From contig CASEAH010000066.1 of assembly GCA_949285935.1 (NCBI GenBank), positions 1 to 40,401 of the forward strand: a DNA stretch of 40,401 nt, given 5' to 3'. The notes under the pieces are model-generated. The model was not told where the DNA came from. It did no database searches and saw only the letters and a program-made list of their open reading frames with translations. Positions within the stretch are counted from its first letter, which is position 1. The number at the start of each line of letters is the position of its first letter. Positions 30,424 through 40,174 of the stretch are shown here, piece by piece. This DNA comes from an uncultured Oscillospiraceae bacterium. Its GTDB lineage: Bacteria > Bacillota > Clostridia > Oscillospirales > Ruminococcaceae. The position numbers and the translations under genes are program-made.

Positions 30424-32091
30424 TCAGAACAGGCCGGAGATGCGTCCGTCGTTGTCCACGTCGATGGCGCAGGCAGCGGGGGCCTTGGGCAGGCCGGGCA
30501 TGGTCATGATATCTCCGGTGAGAGCCACCACAAAGCCCGCGCCGTTGGAGAGGCGCAGGTCCCGGACGGTAATGGTGAAGCCCTCAGGCCGCCCCAGCCG
30601 GGCAGGATCGTCGGAGAGAGAATACTGGGTTTTGGCGATGCAGACGGGAAGCTTGTCCCCGCCCAGGGAGACCACTTCCTTCAGGGCCTTTTCCGCGGCG
30701 GAGGTGTAGGTGACGGCGGCGGCGCCGTAGATGTTCTTGGCAATGGCGTCGATCTTTTCCCGGATGGTCATATCATCGGTATAAATGGGCCGGAAGGAGG
30801 AAGGCTTTTCACAGGCGGCGACCACCTTTTGAGCCAGCTCCACGCCACCCTTTCCGCCCTGCAGGAAGACGTCGGAGAGGGCAAAATCCGCACCCCGGTC
30901 GGCGCAGTAGCGGGCGATGGCATCCAGCTCCTCCTGGCTGTCGGCGGCAAAGCGGTTGATGGCCACCACCACGGGGACGCCGTATTTCTGCATATTGTCG
31001 ATATGGGCGCCCAGATTGCACAGGCCCTTTTCCAGAGCCGCTACATTGGGAGTTCCCACATCGGCCTTGGCCACGCCGCCGTTGTACTTGAGGGCCCGCA
31101 CCGTGGCCACCAGGACAATGGCGCTGGGGGCGATCCCTGCGGCGCGGCATTTGATGTCCATGAATTTTTCGGCGCCCAGGTCGGAGCCGAAGCCTGCCTC
31201 GGTGATGGTGTAGTCAGCCAGCTTCAGTGCCAGGCGGGTTGCCCGCACCGAGTTGCAGCCGTGGGCAATATTGGCGAAAGGTCCGCCGTGCATCAGGCAG
31301 GGAGTGTTTTCCAGGGTCTGGACCAGGTTGGGCTTGAGGGCGTCCTTGAGAAGGGCGGCCATGGATCCGGCCACCCCCAGCTGGCGGGCGTATACCGGCT
31401 GGTTGTCATAGGACCAAGCCACCAGGATGTCTCCCAGACGGCGCTTCAGGTCGTCCAGGTCCCGGGCCAGGCAGAGAATGGCCATGACCTCGCTGGCCAC
31501 GGTGATGTTGAAGCCATCCTCCCGGGGGACGCCGTTGACCCGGCCGCCCAGGCCGACTACCACATTGCGCAGGGCGCGGTCGTTCATATCCATGCACCGT
31601 TTGAAAAGGATACGCCGGGGGTCGATGCCCAGGGCGTTGCCCTGCTGCAGGGGGTTGTCGAGGATGGCGCAGAGCAGGGTGTTGGCGGCGGTGATGGCGT
31701 GCATCTCTCCGGTAAAGTGGAGGTTGATGTCCTCCATGGGGACCACCTGGGCGTAACCGCCGCCGGCGGCGCCGCCCTTGATGCCGAAAACAGGCCCCAG
31801 AGAGGGTTCCCGCAGGGCAATAATGGCTTTTTTGCCGATGAGGGGCATGGCTTCCCCAAGACCCACGGTGGTGGTGGTTTTACCTTCTCCCATGGGGGTG
31901 GGGTTGATGGCGGTGACCAGGATCAGTTTGCCGTCGGGCCGGTCGGCCAGGCGGTGGATCAGGTCCTCGCTGATTTTGGCCTTGTAGCGGCCATAGGGCT
32001 CCAGGTCCTGGTCGGGGATGCCCAGGGCCCGGGCAATCTCGGTAATGGGCTGGGGGGTAGCTTGTTGGGCAATCTGGATGTCGGTAAGCAT
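30424..32091 (-). CDS. fhs: formate--tetrahydrofolate ligase
   Basis: A 555-aa enzyme, exactly the family length, making 10-formyl-THF from formate, THF and ATP; in anaerobes it feeds purine synthesis and, where present, the Wood-Ljungdahl methyl branch. The ATP-binding loop [16 protein letters not shown] is at residues 64-79. Other family blocks: [40 protein letters not shown] and [16 protein letters not shown] 32091 has GGAGG 5 nt upstream; the open frame reaches 32112. It is the first gene of fhs-tsaE-tsaB-rpiB. Confidence 0.95.
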   Translation of the reverse strand: MLTDIQIAQQATPQPITEIARALGIPDQDLEPYGRYKAKISEDLIHRLADRPDGKLILVTAINPTPMGEGKTTTTVGLGEAMPLIGKKAIIALREPSLGPVFGIKGGAAGGGYAQVVPMEDINLHFTGEMHAITAANTLLCAILDNPLQQGNALGIDPRRILFKRCMDMNDRALRNVVVGLGGRVNGVPREDGFNITVASEVMAILCLARDLDDLKRRLGDILVAWSYDNQPVYARQLGVAGSMAALLKDALKPNLVQTLENTPCLMHGGPFANIAHGCNSVRATRLALKLADYTITEAGFGSDLGAEKFMDIKCRAAGIAPSAIVLVATVRALKYNGGVAKADVGTPNVAALEKGLCNLGAHIDNMQKYGVPVVVAINRFAADSQEELDAIARYCADRGADFALSDVFLQGGKGGVELAQKVVAACEKPSSFRPIYTDDMTIREKIDAIAKNIYGAAAVTYTSAAEKALKEVVSLGGDKLPVCIAKTQYSLSDDPARLGRPEGFTITVRDLRLSNGAGFVVALTGDIMTMPGLPKAPAACAIDVDNDGRISGLF

Positions 32092-32290
32092 GACGGCCTC
32101 CTCAATCATCATATTGAAATAGGGGCGTCCCGGCGGGGGACGCGGGGCATACTAAAGGAACCAGCGTCTATAGTATACCACATTCCAGGCGATTTGGGCG
32201 GGATTATTCACACTTTTTGTCTTTTCATGGCAGGAGGGGTGTGGTACAATGATACCATTATGGCGGCAAAGCCCCGGAAGCGGGAGGATT

Positions 32291-33409
32291 ATGAAAAAAA
32301 TCGGCCGGTTTCTCTCAAAATTTTTCCAGAATACCGACAAAGTCATTTGGGTGGTGGCCTTGGGGCTGTCCGCCCTCAGTGTGCTGCTGCTGGCGGGGAT
32401 CTGCGATGCCGGTTATGTCCAGGTCCGGACGGTACAGGTGCAGGCGGCGGCCGCAGCAATCGGTATTGCAGCCGCCGTCATTGCCGCCCAGTTTGATCCG
32501 GAAGAACTGGCGGGGATTTGGAAGCTGTATGTGCCGCCTACCCTGCTGCTGATGGTGCTCACCTATTTTGTGGGGACCATCCGGGAGGGCTCCACCAACC
32601 GCAGCTGGCTCAGCCTGGGTTTTCTCAGCATCCAGCCCTCCGAGTTTCTCAAGATCGCTTTTATCCTCACCTTTGCCCTCCATCTGAGCAAGGTGGGGGA
32701 TGATATCAACCAGCCCCGCTCCCTGGTCCCCCTTCTTGTCCACGGAGCCATTCCCGTGGGGATGGTTCTTCTGCAAAAGGACGCGGGAGTAGCCCTCATT
32801 GTGGCTTGTATTTTTGGCGCCATGCTGTTTGCCGCGGGCCTCTCCTGGCGGTATATCGGCATGGCTGCCGGCGGCGCTGCCCTGGCCGCCCCGGTGCTGT
32901 GGTTCGCCGTCCTTTCGGATTATCAGAAGCAGCGGATCATGGTCCTCTTTGACCCGGAACACGATCCCCTGGGCATTACCTATCAGCAAAACCGGGGCCT
33001 TACCGCCATTGGCTCCGGGCAGGTCTTCGGCATCGGCATCTTCAACGACAACCACATTTATGTTCCTGAAAATTACAACGATTTTATCTTTACCTTCCTG
33101 GGAGAGTCCCTGGGATTCGTAGGATGCTTCCTGGTGGTGGCAGCTCTGGCCGTCCTTTGTGCCAGGATTTTGGCCAACGGCATCCGCAGCCGTACCACGG
33201 TGGGACGTTTTGTCTGCGTGGGGGTGTTTGCCATGATCGCCTTTCAGGCGGTGGTGAATATCGGCATGTGTCTGATGGTGCTGCCGGTGATCGGCATTAC
33301 CCTGCCGCTTCTGTCCGGCGGCGGCAGCTCGGTGCTTTCGGTTTATATCGGCCTGGGCCTGGTGCTGGGAGTGTACGCCGATACCAACCGGAACATGTTC
33401 AGCGGATGA
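32291..33409 (+). CDS. SEDS-family peptidoglycan polymerase (RodA/FtsW/SpoVE type)
   Basis: A 372-aa polytopic membrane protein of the SEDS family, glycosyltransferases that polymerise lipid II and act with a class B PBP. Visible: STNRSWLSLGFLSIQPSEF (the W and QPSE conserved), LQKDAGVALI (catalytic Asp region), LTAIGSGQVFGIG, NYNDFIFTFLGESLGFVG and the signature PVIGITLPLLSGGGSS. It is divergent from fhs. A promoter-like TTTTCA-N17-TACAAT lies just upstream (near 32221-32249), giving a short leader to ATG 32291. RodA, FtsW and SpoVE cannot be separated reliably; RodA-like by length and by lack of a long C-terminal tail. No PBP gene is adjacent. Confidence 0.92.
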   Translation: MKKIGRFLSKFFQNTDKVIWVVALGLSALSVLLLAGICDAGYVQVRTVQVQAAAAAIGIAAAVIAAQFDPEELAGIWKLYVPPTLLLMVLTYFVGTIREGSTNRSWLSLGFLSIQPSEFLKIAFILTFALHLSKVGDDINQPRSLVPLLVHGAIPVGMVLLQKDAGVALIVACIFGAMLFAAGLSWRYIGMAAGGAALAAPVLWFAVLSDYQKQRIMVLFDPEHDPLGITYQQNRGLTAIGSGQVFGIGIFNDNHIYVPENYNDFIFTFLGESLGFVGCFLVVAALAVLCARILANGIRSRTTVGRFVCVGVFAMIAFQAVVNIGMCLMVLPVIGITLPLLSGGGSSVLSVYIGLGLVLGVYADTNRNMFSG

Positions 33410-33475
33410 TCCCTTTCAGGCCCCTGATTGTCCTGAGAAAACTGGGCACAGAACCCGCCTTTGGCAAATACACGG

Positions 33476-33522
33476 AAAACCGGCGCCCCTCTGCGCTTCC
33501 AATGCGGAGGGACGCCGGTTTT
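33476..33522 (+). terminator. terminator after the SEDS gene
   Basis: AAAACCGGCG and CCTC on the left (33476-33491) pair with GAGG and CGCCGGTTTT on the right (33507-33522) with a small internal mismatch. A second short hairpin CCCCGGC-GCT-GCCGGGG follows near 33550-33566. Confidence 0.8.
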
Positions 33523-33895
33523 GACTTGCTGGCATCCGTGTATGGCACCCCCGGCGCTGCCGGGGAGCATAAAATAGCTTGTTTTTCACCATAAAACGCA
33601 GCCAACTGTTGTTATGCAAAAGCTGCATGATTGATGCGCTTTGCTGAAAATATAGGCTGCGGGCGGCGGGGTAAGGGATGCGGGAGAAAAGGATTCCGTA
33701 CCCCTTGAAAGCCCTGCCGGCAAAACGCCTTTCCGGGACTTTGCGGGAAGTGACCTGGAGGCTTTTCAGCTGCTGCGGGATGATGGCGGCCGCTGTGCCA
33801 TGTTCCGGTCAAGGGGCGGAGCAGAGGGAGAAAAAAGAAAGGCGTGGGGGATGTTTGGAACCATTCCCAAGGCTTTGCGGGCCGCTCCAGCCGCT
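33523..33895. other. gene-free stretch
   Basis: 373 bp between the SEDS terminator and the end of the leftward lipoprotein gene. Open frames here overlap on all strands and show no ribosome sites or recognisable protein. Apart from one hairpin near 33550-33566 I see nothing. Confidence 0.5.
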
Positions 33896-35986
33896 TCAGG
33901 AAAAAGAGATGTTTCCCGCGTCGTCAATGGACAGGGCGGTACGCAGGGGCTCTTCCCGCTGGACGGGCTGCCCCTCCAGGGTGTCCAGCAGGGCCTGTAC
34001 CTCAGGCAGATCGGTGTAGACAGCATACCAGCCGGTGGGCTGGCCGTCCTTGAGAAGCTGCTCCCCCAGCTGGTAGACGGTGCCGTCCTCCAGGGTGATC
34101 CGGTAAGACAGGAAGAACCGCCGGGGCCAGTAGTAATCCCCATCCGACCATTCCCGGGCCAGGATGACCGTATCAAACCAGGAGAGGTCTCCATTCAGGG
34201 AAGCCGTTACATCGTAATCGGTATATTCCTTGGGACGCTCCGCGGTGACAACCACTGCCTCTACCTGGTCGCCGGAAAGAGGAAAGGCCTGGGAAAAGGA
34301 GGCAACCTCCTTGGTAAGAAAGCCCCGGAGGGCATAATCTACCATTCCGTCGTCGGCCAGCATGGCATTTTCGGCGGTGAGGGGGATATACAGGTCTGCG
34401 ATCCGTTCCGGATGGTCCAGCACGCAGGGCTTGCCGTCCAGCGTGACACCCTGGGCCGAGAACGCAAAGGTACAGGTTTCGTTTTCATGGTGAAAGGTCA
34501 TGGAAAAAGGTTCCCGGATCTCCAGCGGCTGAGTGGGGGCTTCGCCTTCTTCGGCCAAAGCCAGACCCAGAGAGCGGATAAAGGAGATATACTGGCGGTT
34601 TGGGCCGCCGGGGACGGTGAGCTGGGCGTCCGTCCGGGTGAAAGTGACGTCTCCCTCAAGGTTGCCGTAGCTGATATCATCAAAATAGTCAGGCAGGTCG
34701 GTGACCCGGTACTCAAAGAAATAGGACCCGCTGCCGCCGGGGAATTCCGCATCCAACCGGACGCAGTATTTTCCCCTTTCTCCCGGCAGCTCCAGCGTGT
34801 TCCCGGACAGACCGGGAGCCGTCACGGCGGCCATTGTGAAGGAATCGGGATCCTCCTGCCAGAGGGAAACAGAGACGGAAGTGGGGGTGACCCCCTGACC
34901 TTGGGAATCCCGGAAGGCAAGGACACAGGAGGTGTCGGAGCCGGGGGTGATCACGGGATCCGTTTCGTAGTACAGCGAACTGGGAAAAATTTCTTTCATG
35001 GAGGAGCTCCAGGTTTTCTTGATGCCCTGGTAGTCCAACTCGGACTGGGAAACAGGGAGGGACAGGCCGCTCATGGTGGCATAAAGGGATACCCCCACCT
35101 GGGAGCCGTCGTGGAGAGGATCAAAAAGGCTGCCGTAGTTAAGGGATACTTCGCCGTACAAGACCTCATTTCCCAGTCTGTCTATGCAGCGGGGGAGGGC
35201 GGTTTCATACTTCCAGACAGTGCCGTCCCCAAAAGTGAAAATACAGGAGGAGGCGCCGCCTGTTTTGGGGTTGGGCGGGCTTTCGGGATCCATTTTCCAC
35301 ACTACCAGGGCGCCCAGGCTGTCAAAGGCTTTGCGGATGTCATCCGGGCCGGTTGTGACCAGCCGGTCCTCATCAGATCCCGAAAGGGAAACCAGTTCCA
35401 CCGAGACGATATCCTCGGGGGCAAAATCCATGTCCTCCCGGAGATAATAAATGTCCTGGGTCAGCAGCCCCTCGTATCCTTCCTTTTCATACTCATACAG
35501 TTCTTCCAGGGCGGCCGGGTTGGCGGGATAGGCGTCCGCGCCATTGGCCACGATCTTTTGGGAGGAAAAAGCGTAGGAATATTCCTTCCCCTGCCAGGAA
35601 AAAGCCAGAGTAAAGGGCTTGGGAATGTCCAGCGGAGGGTCGCCTTCCTCCAGGGGCCGCAGCTCCAGAGCGGCAAGCACCTGGATGTACCGCCGGAAAT
35701 CCACGGGAGCGATCTCCACTGTGATGCCCAGGTCATCCCGGGTCACCTGGTCGTCCAGGGAAACCAGAATATCCACGTCGGTGTTCTTGTCCCCCAGCGC
35801 GGCCACCTCCTGAGGGACGGGGTCCCACACCTCCGGGGCGGAGGATTCCGGGGAACCGGAGTCCGGAAGGGAGGAAGGGGACGCAGGAGTGCAGGCCGTC
35901 AGGATCAGGAGCAGAGCGGCTGCCGCAGCCAGGATCCGCCCCAGAGGGCGGGCAGAGGGGAAAAGCCGGGAGCTTGTCATGATCAT
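33896..35986 (-). CDS. large secreted lipoprotein with an internal duplication
   Basis: A 696-aa protein. The signal peptide ends in a lipobox (ILAAAAALLLILTAC, Cys about residue 32), then a Ser/Pro linker, so it is probably membrane-anchored outside the cell. No family is recognised. Two copies of a roughly 75-residue unit are visible. In the N-terminal one (about 95-165): RRYIQVLAALELRPLEEGDP, PFTLAFSWQGKEYSYAFSSQ. In the C-terminal one (about 475-545): RQYISFIRSLGLALAEEGEA, PFSMTFHHENETCTFAFSAQ. Both are beta-rich and acidic. The pattern resembles cell-surface sensor or DUF-type domains, but no catalytic motif is seen. ATG 35986 is chosen with a modest AAGGAT site. Monocistronic. Confidence 0.85.
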   Translation of the reverse strand: MIMTSSRLFPSARPLGRILAAAAALLLILTACTPASPSSLPDSGSPESSAPEVWDPVPQEVAALGDKNTDVDILVSLDDQVTRDDLGITVEIAPVDFRRYIQVLAALELRPLEEGDPPLDIPKPFTLAFSWQGKEYSYAFSSQKIVANGADAYPANPAALEELYEYEKEGYEGLLTQDIYYLREDMDFAPEDIVSVELVSLSGSDEDRLVTTGPDDIRKAFDSLGALVVWKMDPESPPNPKTGGASSCIFTFGDGTVWKYETALPRCIDRLGNEVLYGEVSLNYGSLFDPLHDGSQVGVSLYATMSGLSLPVSQSELDYQGIKKTWSSSMKEIFPSSLYYETDPVITPGSDTSCVLAFRDSQGQGVTPTSVSVSLWQEDPDSFTMAAVTAPGLSGNTLELPGERGKYCVRLDAEFPGGSGSYFFEYRVTDLPDYFDDISYGNLEGDVTFTRTDAQLTVPGGPNRQYISFIRSLGLALAEEGEAPTQPLEIREPFSMTFHHENETCTFAFSAQGVTLDGKPCVLDHPERIADLYIPLTAENAMLADDGMVDYALRGFLTKEVASFSQAFPLSGDQVEAVVVTAERPKEYTDYDVTASLNGDLSWFDTVILAREWSDGDYYWPRRFFLSYRITLEDGTVYQLGEQLLKDGQPTGWYAVYTDLPEVQALLDTLEGQPVQREEPLRTALSIDDAGNISFS

Positions 35987-36147
35987 CGCATCCTTTCATA
36001 AAAATGGGAAAGTCCGCGGCCTGGTCCCCGCAGGCGGGCGTACCCTGGCCGGAAACGGATGTTTCTGCCATAAATACGATGGCAAAAAGGGAAATATTGT
36101 CATGAGAAAAGATTTATTGTGAATTTGTAAATTTCTCCCCCACGGCC

Positions 36148-36176
36148 TTGATTTTAATATCCAGTTGGACTATACT
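36148..36176 (+). promoter_or_regulatory. sigma-A promoter of htpG
   Basis: TTGATT (36148-36153), 17-bp spacer, TATACT (36171-36176). The transcription start would fall inside the CIRCE element just downstream. Confidence 0.85.
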
Positions 36177-36180
36177 GTTT

Positions 36181-36207
36181 TTAGCACTCATCATATGCGA
36201 GTGCTAA
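36181..36207 (+). promoter_or_regulatory. CIRCE operator (HrcA binding site)
   Basis: TTAGCACTC (36181-36189), 9-bp spacer, GAGTGCTAA (36199-36207): a perfect CIRCE inverted repeat with the canonical spacing. HrcA bound here would repress htpG until heat or protein stress. It lies directly after the -10 and 28 bp before the ATG. Confidence 0.97.
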
Positions 36208-36234
36208 AATAATCTGCAAGAGGTGCTTTCATCC

Positions 36235-38121
36235 ATGGCCATGAAACAGTTCAAGGCGGAATCCAAACGCCTGCTGGATCTGATGATCAACTCTATTTAT
36301 ACCCATAAGGAGATCTTTCTCCGGGAGCTTATTTCCAATGCCAGCGACGCCATTGACAAGCTGTACTTCCGCTCGGTGAGCGAAAACGTGGGGCTGGACC
36401 GGAGCGATTTTTCCATCCGCATCACCCCCGACAAGGCGGCCCGTACCCTCACGGTGGCCGACAACGGCTGCGGCATGACCCGGGAAGAGATGGAGCAGAA
36501 CCTGGGTACCATCGCCAAAAGCGGCTCCCTGGCCTTTAAGAAGGAAAACGGCCAGGCGGAGGACGTGGACATCATCGGCCAGTTTGGCGTGGGATTTTAC
36601 TCCGCCTTTATGGTGGCGGACAAGGTGACGGTGGAGAGCCGGGCCTACGGCAGCGAGGAAGCCTTCCGGTGGGAATCCAAAGGCCCCGAGGGCTACACCG
36701 TTTCCCCCTGCGAGATGGAGGGCCACGGAACCCGGGTCATCCTGGATGTCAAGGCCGACACCGAGGAGGAGCATTACAGCGAGTTTTTGGAGACCTGGCG
36801 GCTTCAGGAGCTGGTGAAAAAGTATTCCGACTATATCCGCTACCCCATCACCATGGAAGTGGAGCACAGCCATAAAAAAGAGGGATCGGATGAATATGAG
36901 ACGGTCCGGGAGCTGGAGACCCTCAACACCATGGTGCCCCTGTGGCGCAAGAACAAAAGCGAACTGAAGCCGGAGGATTACCACCAGTTCTACAAGGAGA
37001 AATTCCACGATTTTGAGGATCCCCTGCTGGTGATCCACACCAAAACCGAGGGCACAGCCACCTATGACGCCCTGCTCTTTGTTCCGGGCCGGGCCCCCTA
37101 CGACTACTACTCCAAGGACTACGAAAAGGGGCTGCAGCTTTATTCCGGCGGCGTGCTCATCATGGACAAGTGCGCCGACCTGCTCCCCGACCATTTCAGT
37201 TTTGTGCGGGGCCTGGTGGATTCTGCCGATCTGTCCCTGAATATCTCCCGGGAAATGCTCCAGCACGACCGGCAGCTTTCCCTCATTGCCAAAAACCTGG
37301 AAAAAAAGATCGGCAGCGAACTGAAAAAGCTGCTGGAGACGGACCGGGCCAAGTATGAGACCTTCTGGCAGCATTTTGGGCTGCAGCTGAAGTTTGGGGC
37401 CTATGACCGCTTTGGAGCCAACAAGGAGGCTCTTAAGGATCTGCTTCTCTTCCACTCCTCCCTGACGGACAAGCTGACCACCCTGGCGGAGTATGTCTCC
37501 CGGATGAAGGAGGACCAGAAATATATCTATTACGCGGCATCCGATTCCGTGGCCGCCGCCGCCCGGCTGCCCCAGACCGAGCAGGTCCGCTCCCGGGGCT
37601 ACGAGATCCTGTACCTGTCGGACAACGTGGATGAATTTGCCCTGCAGATGCTGCGGGAGTATGACGGTAAGGAACTGAAGAGCGTCTCGGACGGGGATCT
37701 GGACCTGCGCACCGACGCGGAAAAGGAGGAGGCCCGCAAGCAGGAGGAGGAGCATAAGGACCTGCTGGAAGCTGTAGCCAAGGCGCTGGGAGACAAGGTG
37801 ACGGAGGTGCGCCTTTCCAGCCGTCTCACCGACACTGCCGCCTGCGTCACCAGCTCCGGCGGCCTGTCCCTGGAGATGGAAAAGGTCCTGTCCGCCATGC
37901 CCGGCGCTCAGGACGCCCCCAAAGCCCGGCGGATCCTGGAGCTGAATCCATCCCATCCCGTTTTTGCCGCTCTGGCAGCCGCCGCCGGGTCCGATACGGA
38001 AAGGCTGGCCGATTATGCCCATATTCTGTATCAGCAGGCCCTGCTGCTGGAAGGAATCCCTCTGGATGATCCGGCTGATTACGCCGCCCGGGTCTGCCGG
38101 CTGATGACCCAGAAGCAGTAA
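36235..38121 (+). CDS. htpG: molecular chaperone HtpG (Hsp90)
   Basis: A 628-aa Hsp90 chaperone of normal length. The N-terminal GHKL ATPase domain shows ELISNASDAIDKL (catalytic Glu and Asn), VADNGCGM (Asp binding adenine), GTIAKSGS and GQFGVGFYSAFMV (lid and glycine loop), and HGTRVILDVK. The middle domain has LYSGGVLIMDKCADLLPDHF and the SREMLQHDR catalytic-loop Arg. The C-terminal dimer domain ends in MTQKQ. The start MAMKQFKAESKRLLDLM fits the family at ATG 36235; AAGAGG is about 11 nt upstream. The perfect CIRCE upstream indicates HrcA control, so here it is a class I heat-shock gene. Confidence 0.97.
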   Translation: MAMKQFKAESKRLLDLMINSIYTHKEIFLRELISNASDAIDKLYFRSVSENVGLDRSDFSIRITPDKAARTLTVADNGCGMTREEMEQNLGTIAKSGSLAFKKENGQAEDVDIIGQFGVGFYSAFMVADKVTVESRAYGSEEAFRWESKGPEGYTVSPCEMEGHGTRVILDVKADTEEEHYSEFLETWRLQELVKKYSDYIRYPITMEVEHSHKKEGSDEYETVRELETLNTMVPLWRKNKSELKPEDYHQFYKEKFHDFEDPLLVIHTKTEGTATYDALLFVPGRAPYDYYSKDYEKGLQLYSGGVLIMDKCADLLPDHFSFVRGLVDSADLSLNISREMLQHDRQLSLIAKNLEKKIGSELKKLLETDRAKYETFWQHFGLQLKFGAYDRFGANKEALKDLLLFHSSLTDKLTTLAEYVSRMKEDQKYIYYAASDSVAAAARLPQTEQVRSRGYEILYLSDNVDEFALQMLREYDGKELKSVSDGDLDLRTDAEKEEARKQEEEHKDLLEAVAKALGDKVTEVRLSSRLTDTAACVTSSGGLSLEMEKVLSAMPGAQDAPKARRILELNPSHPVFAALAAAAGSDTERLADYAHILYQQALLLEGIPLDDPADYAARVCRLMTQKQ

Positions 38122-38482
38122 AACCTGGATGCAAAGCCGGCAGGGCGTGCTCCCCATAGTGGGGAGAAGCCCCCGTGGAGACGGACAGAACTGCTCCCAA
38201 ACCGGGCCCGGCATATCAGCAGAAAAGGCCGCTGCAAAATAGGCCTTTCAGAAAAACAATGCACAAAATCGGCCCCCAAAGGAAGCCAGGACAGCTTCTT
38301 TGGAGGGCCGATTCTCGTTGTGATTTCTGATTTTTGTACAGGCCGCTATTGCATTTTTATTTTGCAGCAGCATCTTTGTTCAGGCAAAATCCCCGTGCAT
38401 GAAGGGGATTTTGCCGGCAGGGAAATTTTCCTGATGGGATTCCACGCTTACCGGCACAGCCGGCGGCGATCCACAAAAGGTT
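38122..38482. other. intergenic region with several hairpins
   Basis: 361 bp between convergent htpG and surface protein C. Three hairpins are visible: AAAGGCC...GGCCTTT (38224-38248), AATCGGCC-C...GGCCGATT (38267-38313, long stem; terminator for htpG), and GCAAAATCCCC...GGGGATTTTGC (38384-38414; likely terminator for the leftward gene). No coding frame is convincing. Confidence 0.65.
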
Positions 38483-39613
38483 TTACTTTTTCCGCAGGGT
38501 CACAGCGCCCAGCGCTACAAGGCCTGCCACGGCCAGAGCCATTCCCGAGAAAACAGGGCGGCCGGTTTCAGGGTTGGTGTCCTCTTCCACGCTGCTCTGG
38601 ACAGAGGTCAGAGGTTTGTCGGAGAAAACATAGGAGCCCAGGGTGCGGGTCTTGAGGACCCAGCAGCCGTCGTCTTCCGACCAGACGGCATTGGATTTGG
38701 ACACTTTGCCGTCGCCCAGATAGTTGTAGATGACGCCGTCTTTATCCACCTGGTAGAAGTAGACGGTAGCGGTGCTGTTGAAGGTGGGACGGCCATCAAA
38801 GGTGAGGGCGGAAATGTCGGCTTCCAGGTCGGCGTTGGCAATGAGAAGATCCTTGTCTACGTCATAGTTATAGCCCAGATAGGCCTTGTCGCCGTCGTAG
38901 ACCCGGACGGAAACATCGGTATTGCCGTCATCGGTGGAGAAGTCCAGCGTACCGTAGGGCGAACCCTTGATGGTGTTGTCTTCAGGCTCGGGATCTCCTT
39001 CCGCAAGGGCCATGGGCTGGGGCCAGAGCGCCTGGTCGTCCGGATCCAGCTCGGAAACAAACTTGCATACCCAGTAAACATCACCTTCGGGCTCATAACC
39101 GGTCATTTTGGCAGTACGGCCCACCAGCGATCCATAGAGACAGGAAAGCGCCTCGTCGGACATGATATCTACTTCCTGGTCCTCGTCGATGAGCACTTCC
39201 ACCAGACCGTAGTTTGCTGTGAGAGGTTCCCGTTCACCCTCCGTCAGGTCAAAAGAAAATTTTTCGGACCGGTAGTCACCCTTGCCCTTCAGCTCAAAGG
39301 AGAAAGCAAGCTTTTGGGGCTTGTCGATGGTGTAATTCGGCTTCAGGACGATTTTCAGGGAGTCATCGCCTTCCTCAGGGGCAAGGACCACTTCCTCCAC
39401 CAGGGATTTTCCGTACTCAAATTTCAACTTGCTCAGGGTATAGTTTTTGGCGTTCAGCTCTCCGGAAAGTCCCACCATTGTGGACTCCATCTTCAGTTCG
39501 CCGCTGGGCAGAATGTCACCCGGCTCAGTGACAGGAATTGCCGGAATGGCCAATGCTACGGTGGTCAGCATGGCCACCGCCAGGACCAGGGACAGGATCT
39601 TGCGGATGCGCAT
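38483..39613 (-). CDS. acidic cell-surface protein, paralogue C, NPETG-type sorting signal
   Basis: A 376-aa protein. ATG 39613 (AGGAGG 10 nt upstream) gives the signal peptide MRIRKILSLVLAVAMLTTVALA. The ectodomain is acidic, with the blocks KFEYGKSLVEEVVL, YGTLDFSTDDGNTDVSVRVY, YNYDVDKDLLIANADLEADI, ATVYFYQVDKDGVIYNY and CWVLKTRTLGSYVFSD, also found in paralogues A (17539) and B (19525). The C-terminus has NPETG (about residue 347), a hydrophobic helix and RKK, a sorting-signal layout. It is 18 kb from its paralogues and in the opposite orientation. Function unknown. Confidence 0.86.
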   Translation of the reverse strand: MRIRKILSLVLAVAMLTTVALAIPAIPVTEPGDILPSGELKMESTMVGLSGELNAKNYTLSKLKFEYGKSLVEEVVLAPEEGDDSLKIVLKPNYTIDKPQKLAFSFELKGKGDYRSEKFSFDLTEGEREPLTANYGLVEVLIDEDQEVDIMSDEALSCLYGSLVGRTAKMTGYEPEGDVYWVCKFVSELDPDDQALWPQPMALAEGDPEPEDNTIKGSPYGTLDFSTDDGNTDVSVRVYDGDKAYLGYNYDVDKDLLIANADLEADISALTFDGRPTFNSTATVYFYQVDKDGVIYNYLGDGKVSKSNAVWSEDDGCWVLKTRTLGSYVFSDKPLTSVQSSVEEDTNPETGRPVFSGMALAVAGLVALGAVTLRKK

Positions 39614-39682
39614 GATACGTTTTCCTCCTCTTTCTTTCAATGTGAGCGCTGACGATATTTCCCGGCAGCGTCTTGCAGTTTT

Positions 39683-39712
39683 AGTATAACCTGACAGACT
39701 TTAAAGAGGCAA
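39683..39712 (-). promoter_or_regulatory. promoter of surface protein C
   Basis: On the minus strand TTGCCT (39712-39707), 18-bp spacer, TATACT (39688-39683), about 70 nt upstream of the ATG. Confidence 0.7.
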
Positions 39713-40174
39713 GAAAAAACAAAGATTTAACCAAAATAATCTTATAAAAAAGGCAAAAATTGGGCATAAAACCGTTTATGTGACCCGCAGTGCCTCGCTC
39801 AGTAAAATTTTGAGGCAAATTGGCCTCAATCCGGTACAGGGATGGAGGCAGCTTGGCAAAGGCTTTTATGCCGGAAAGCTTTTTAAAAAATGCCGGGAAA
39901 GCTGCCAATGCTCTCACTGCCCCATGAACAGGGAAGCAGATGCTGCGGATCAGGACAAATACGACCGTCCAGAGGGTGGCATGGTCCGGCCTCTTGTTTT
40001 CTTCCACATACCTGCGGACGGGGATTTTTTCCTTCCGTTTCAGCAAAGATCCGTTTAAACCAACAGAGCAAAAGCCCGGCAATACCTGCGTATTGCCGGG
40101 CTTTTTACTTCAGTATGACAGAGCTGCAAGGGTCGGGATCGGCGAGTAGGGGTCGTAGAAAAAGAGCTTTGCCC
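39713..40174. other. gene-free region with a transporter terminator
   Basis: 462 bp. Near the right end a perfect hairpin AAAGCCCGGCAATAC (40071-40085) / GTATTGCCGGGCTTT (40090-40104) flanked by A and T runs can end leftward transcription from the transporter gene. A smaller TGAGGC-AAATTG-GCCTCA hairpin lies near 39810-39828. Open frames on both strands look like chance frames. Confidence 0.55.

Noticed and set aside
36229-38214. Leftward 661-codon open frame across htpG
   Set aside because: Antisense shadow of htpG.
39681-40082. 133-codon leftward frame left of the transporter
   Set aside because: Overlaps the terminator hairpin and the promoter of surface protein C; composition is not protein-like.
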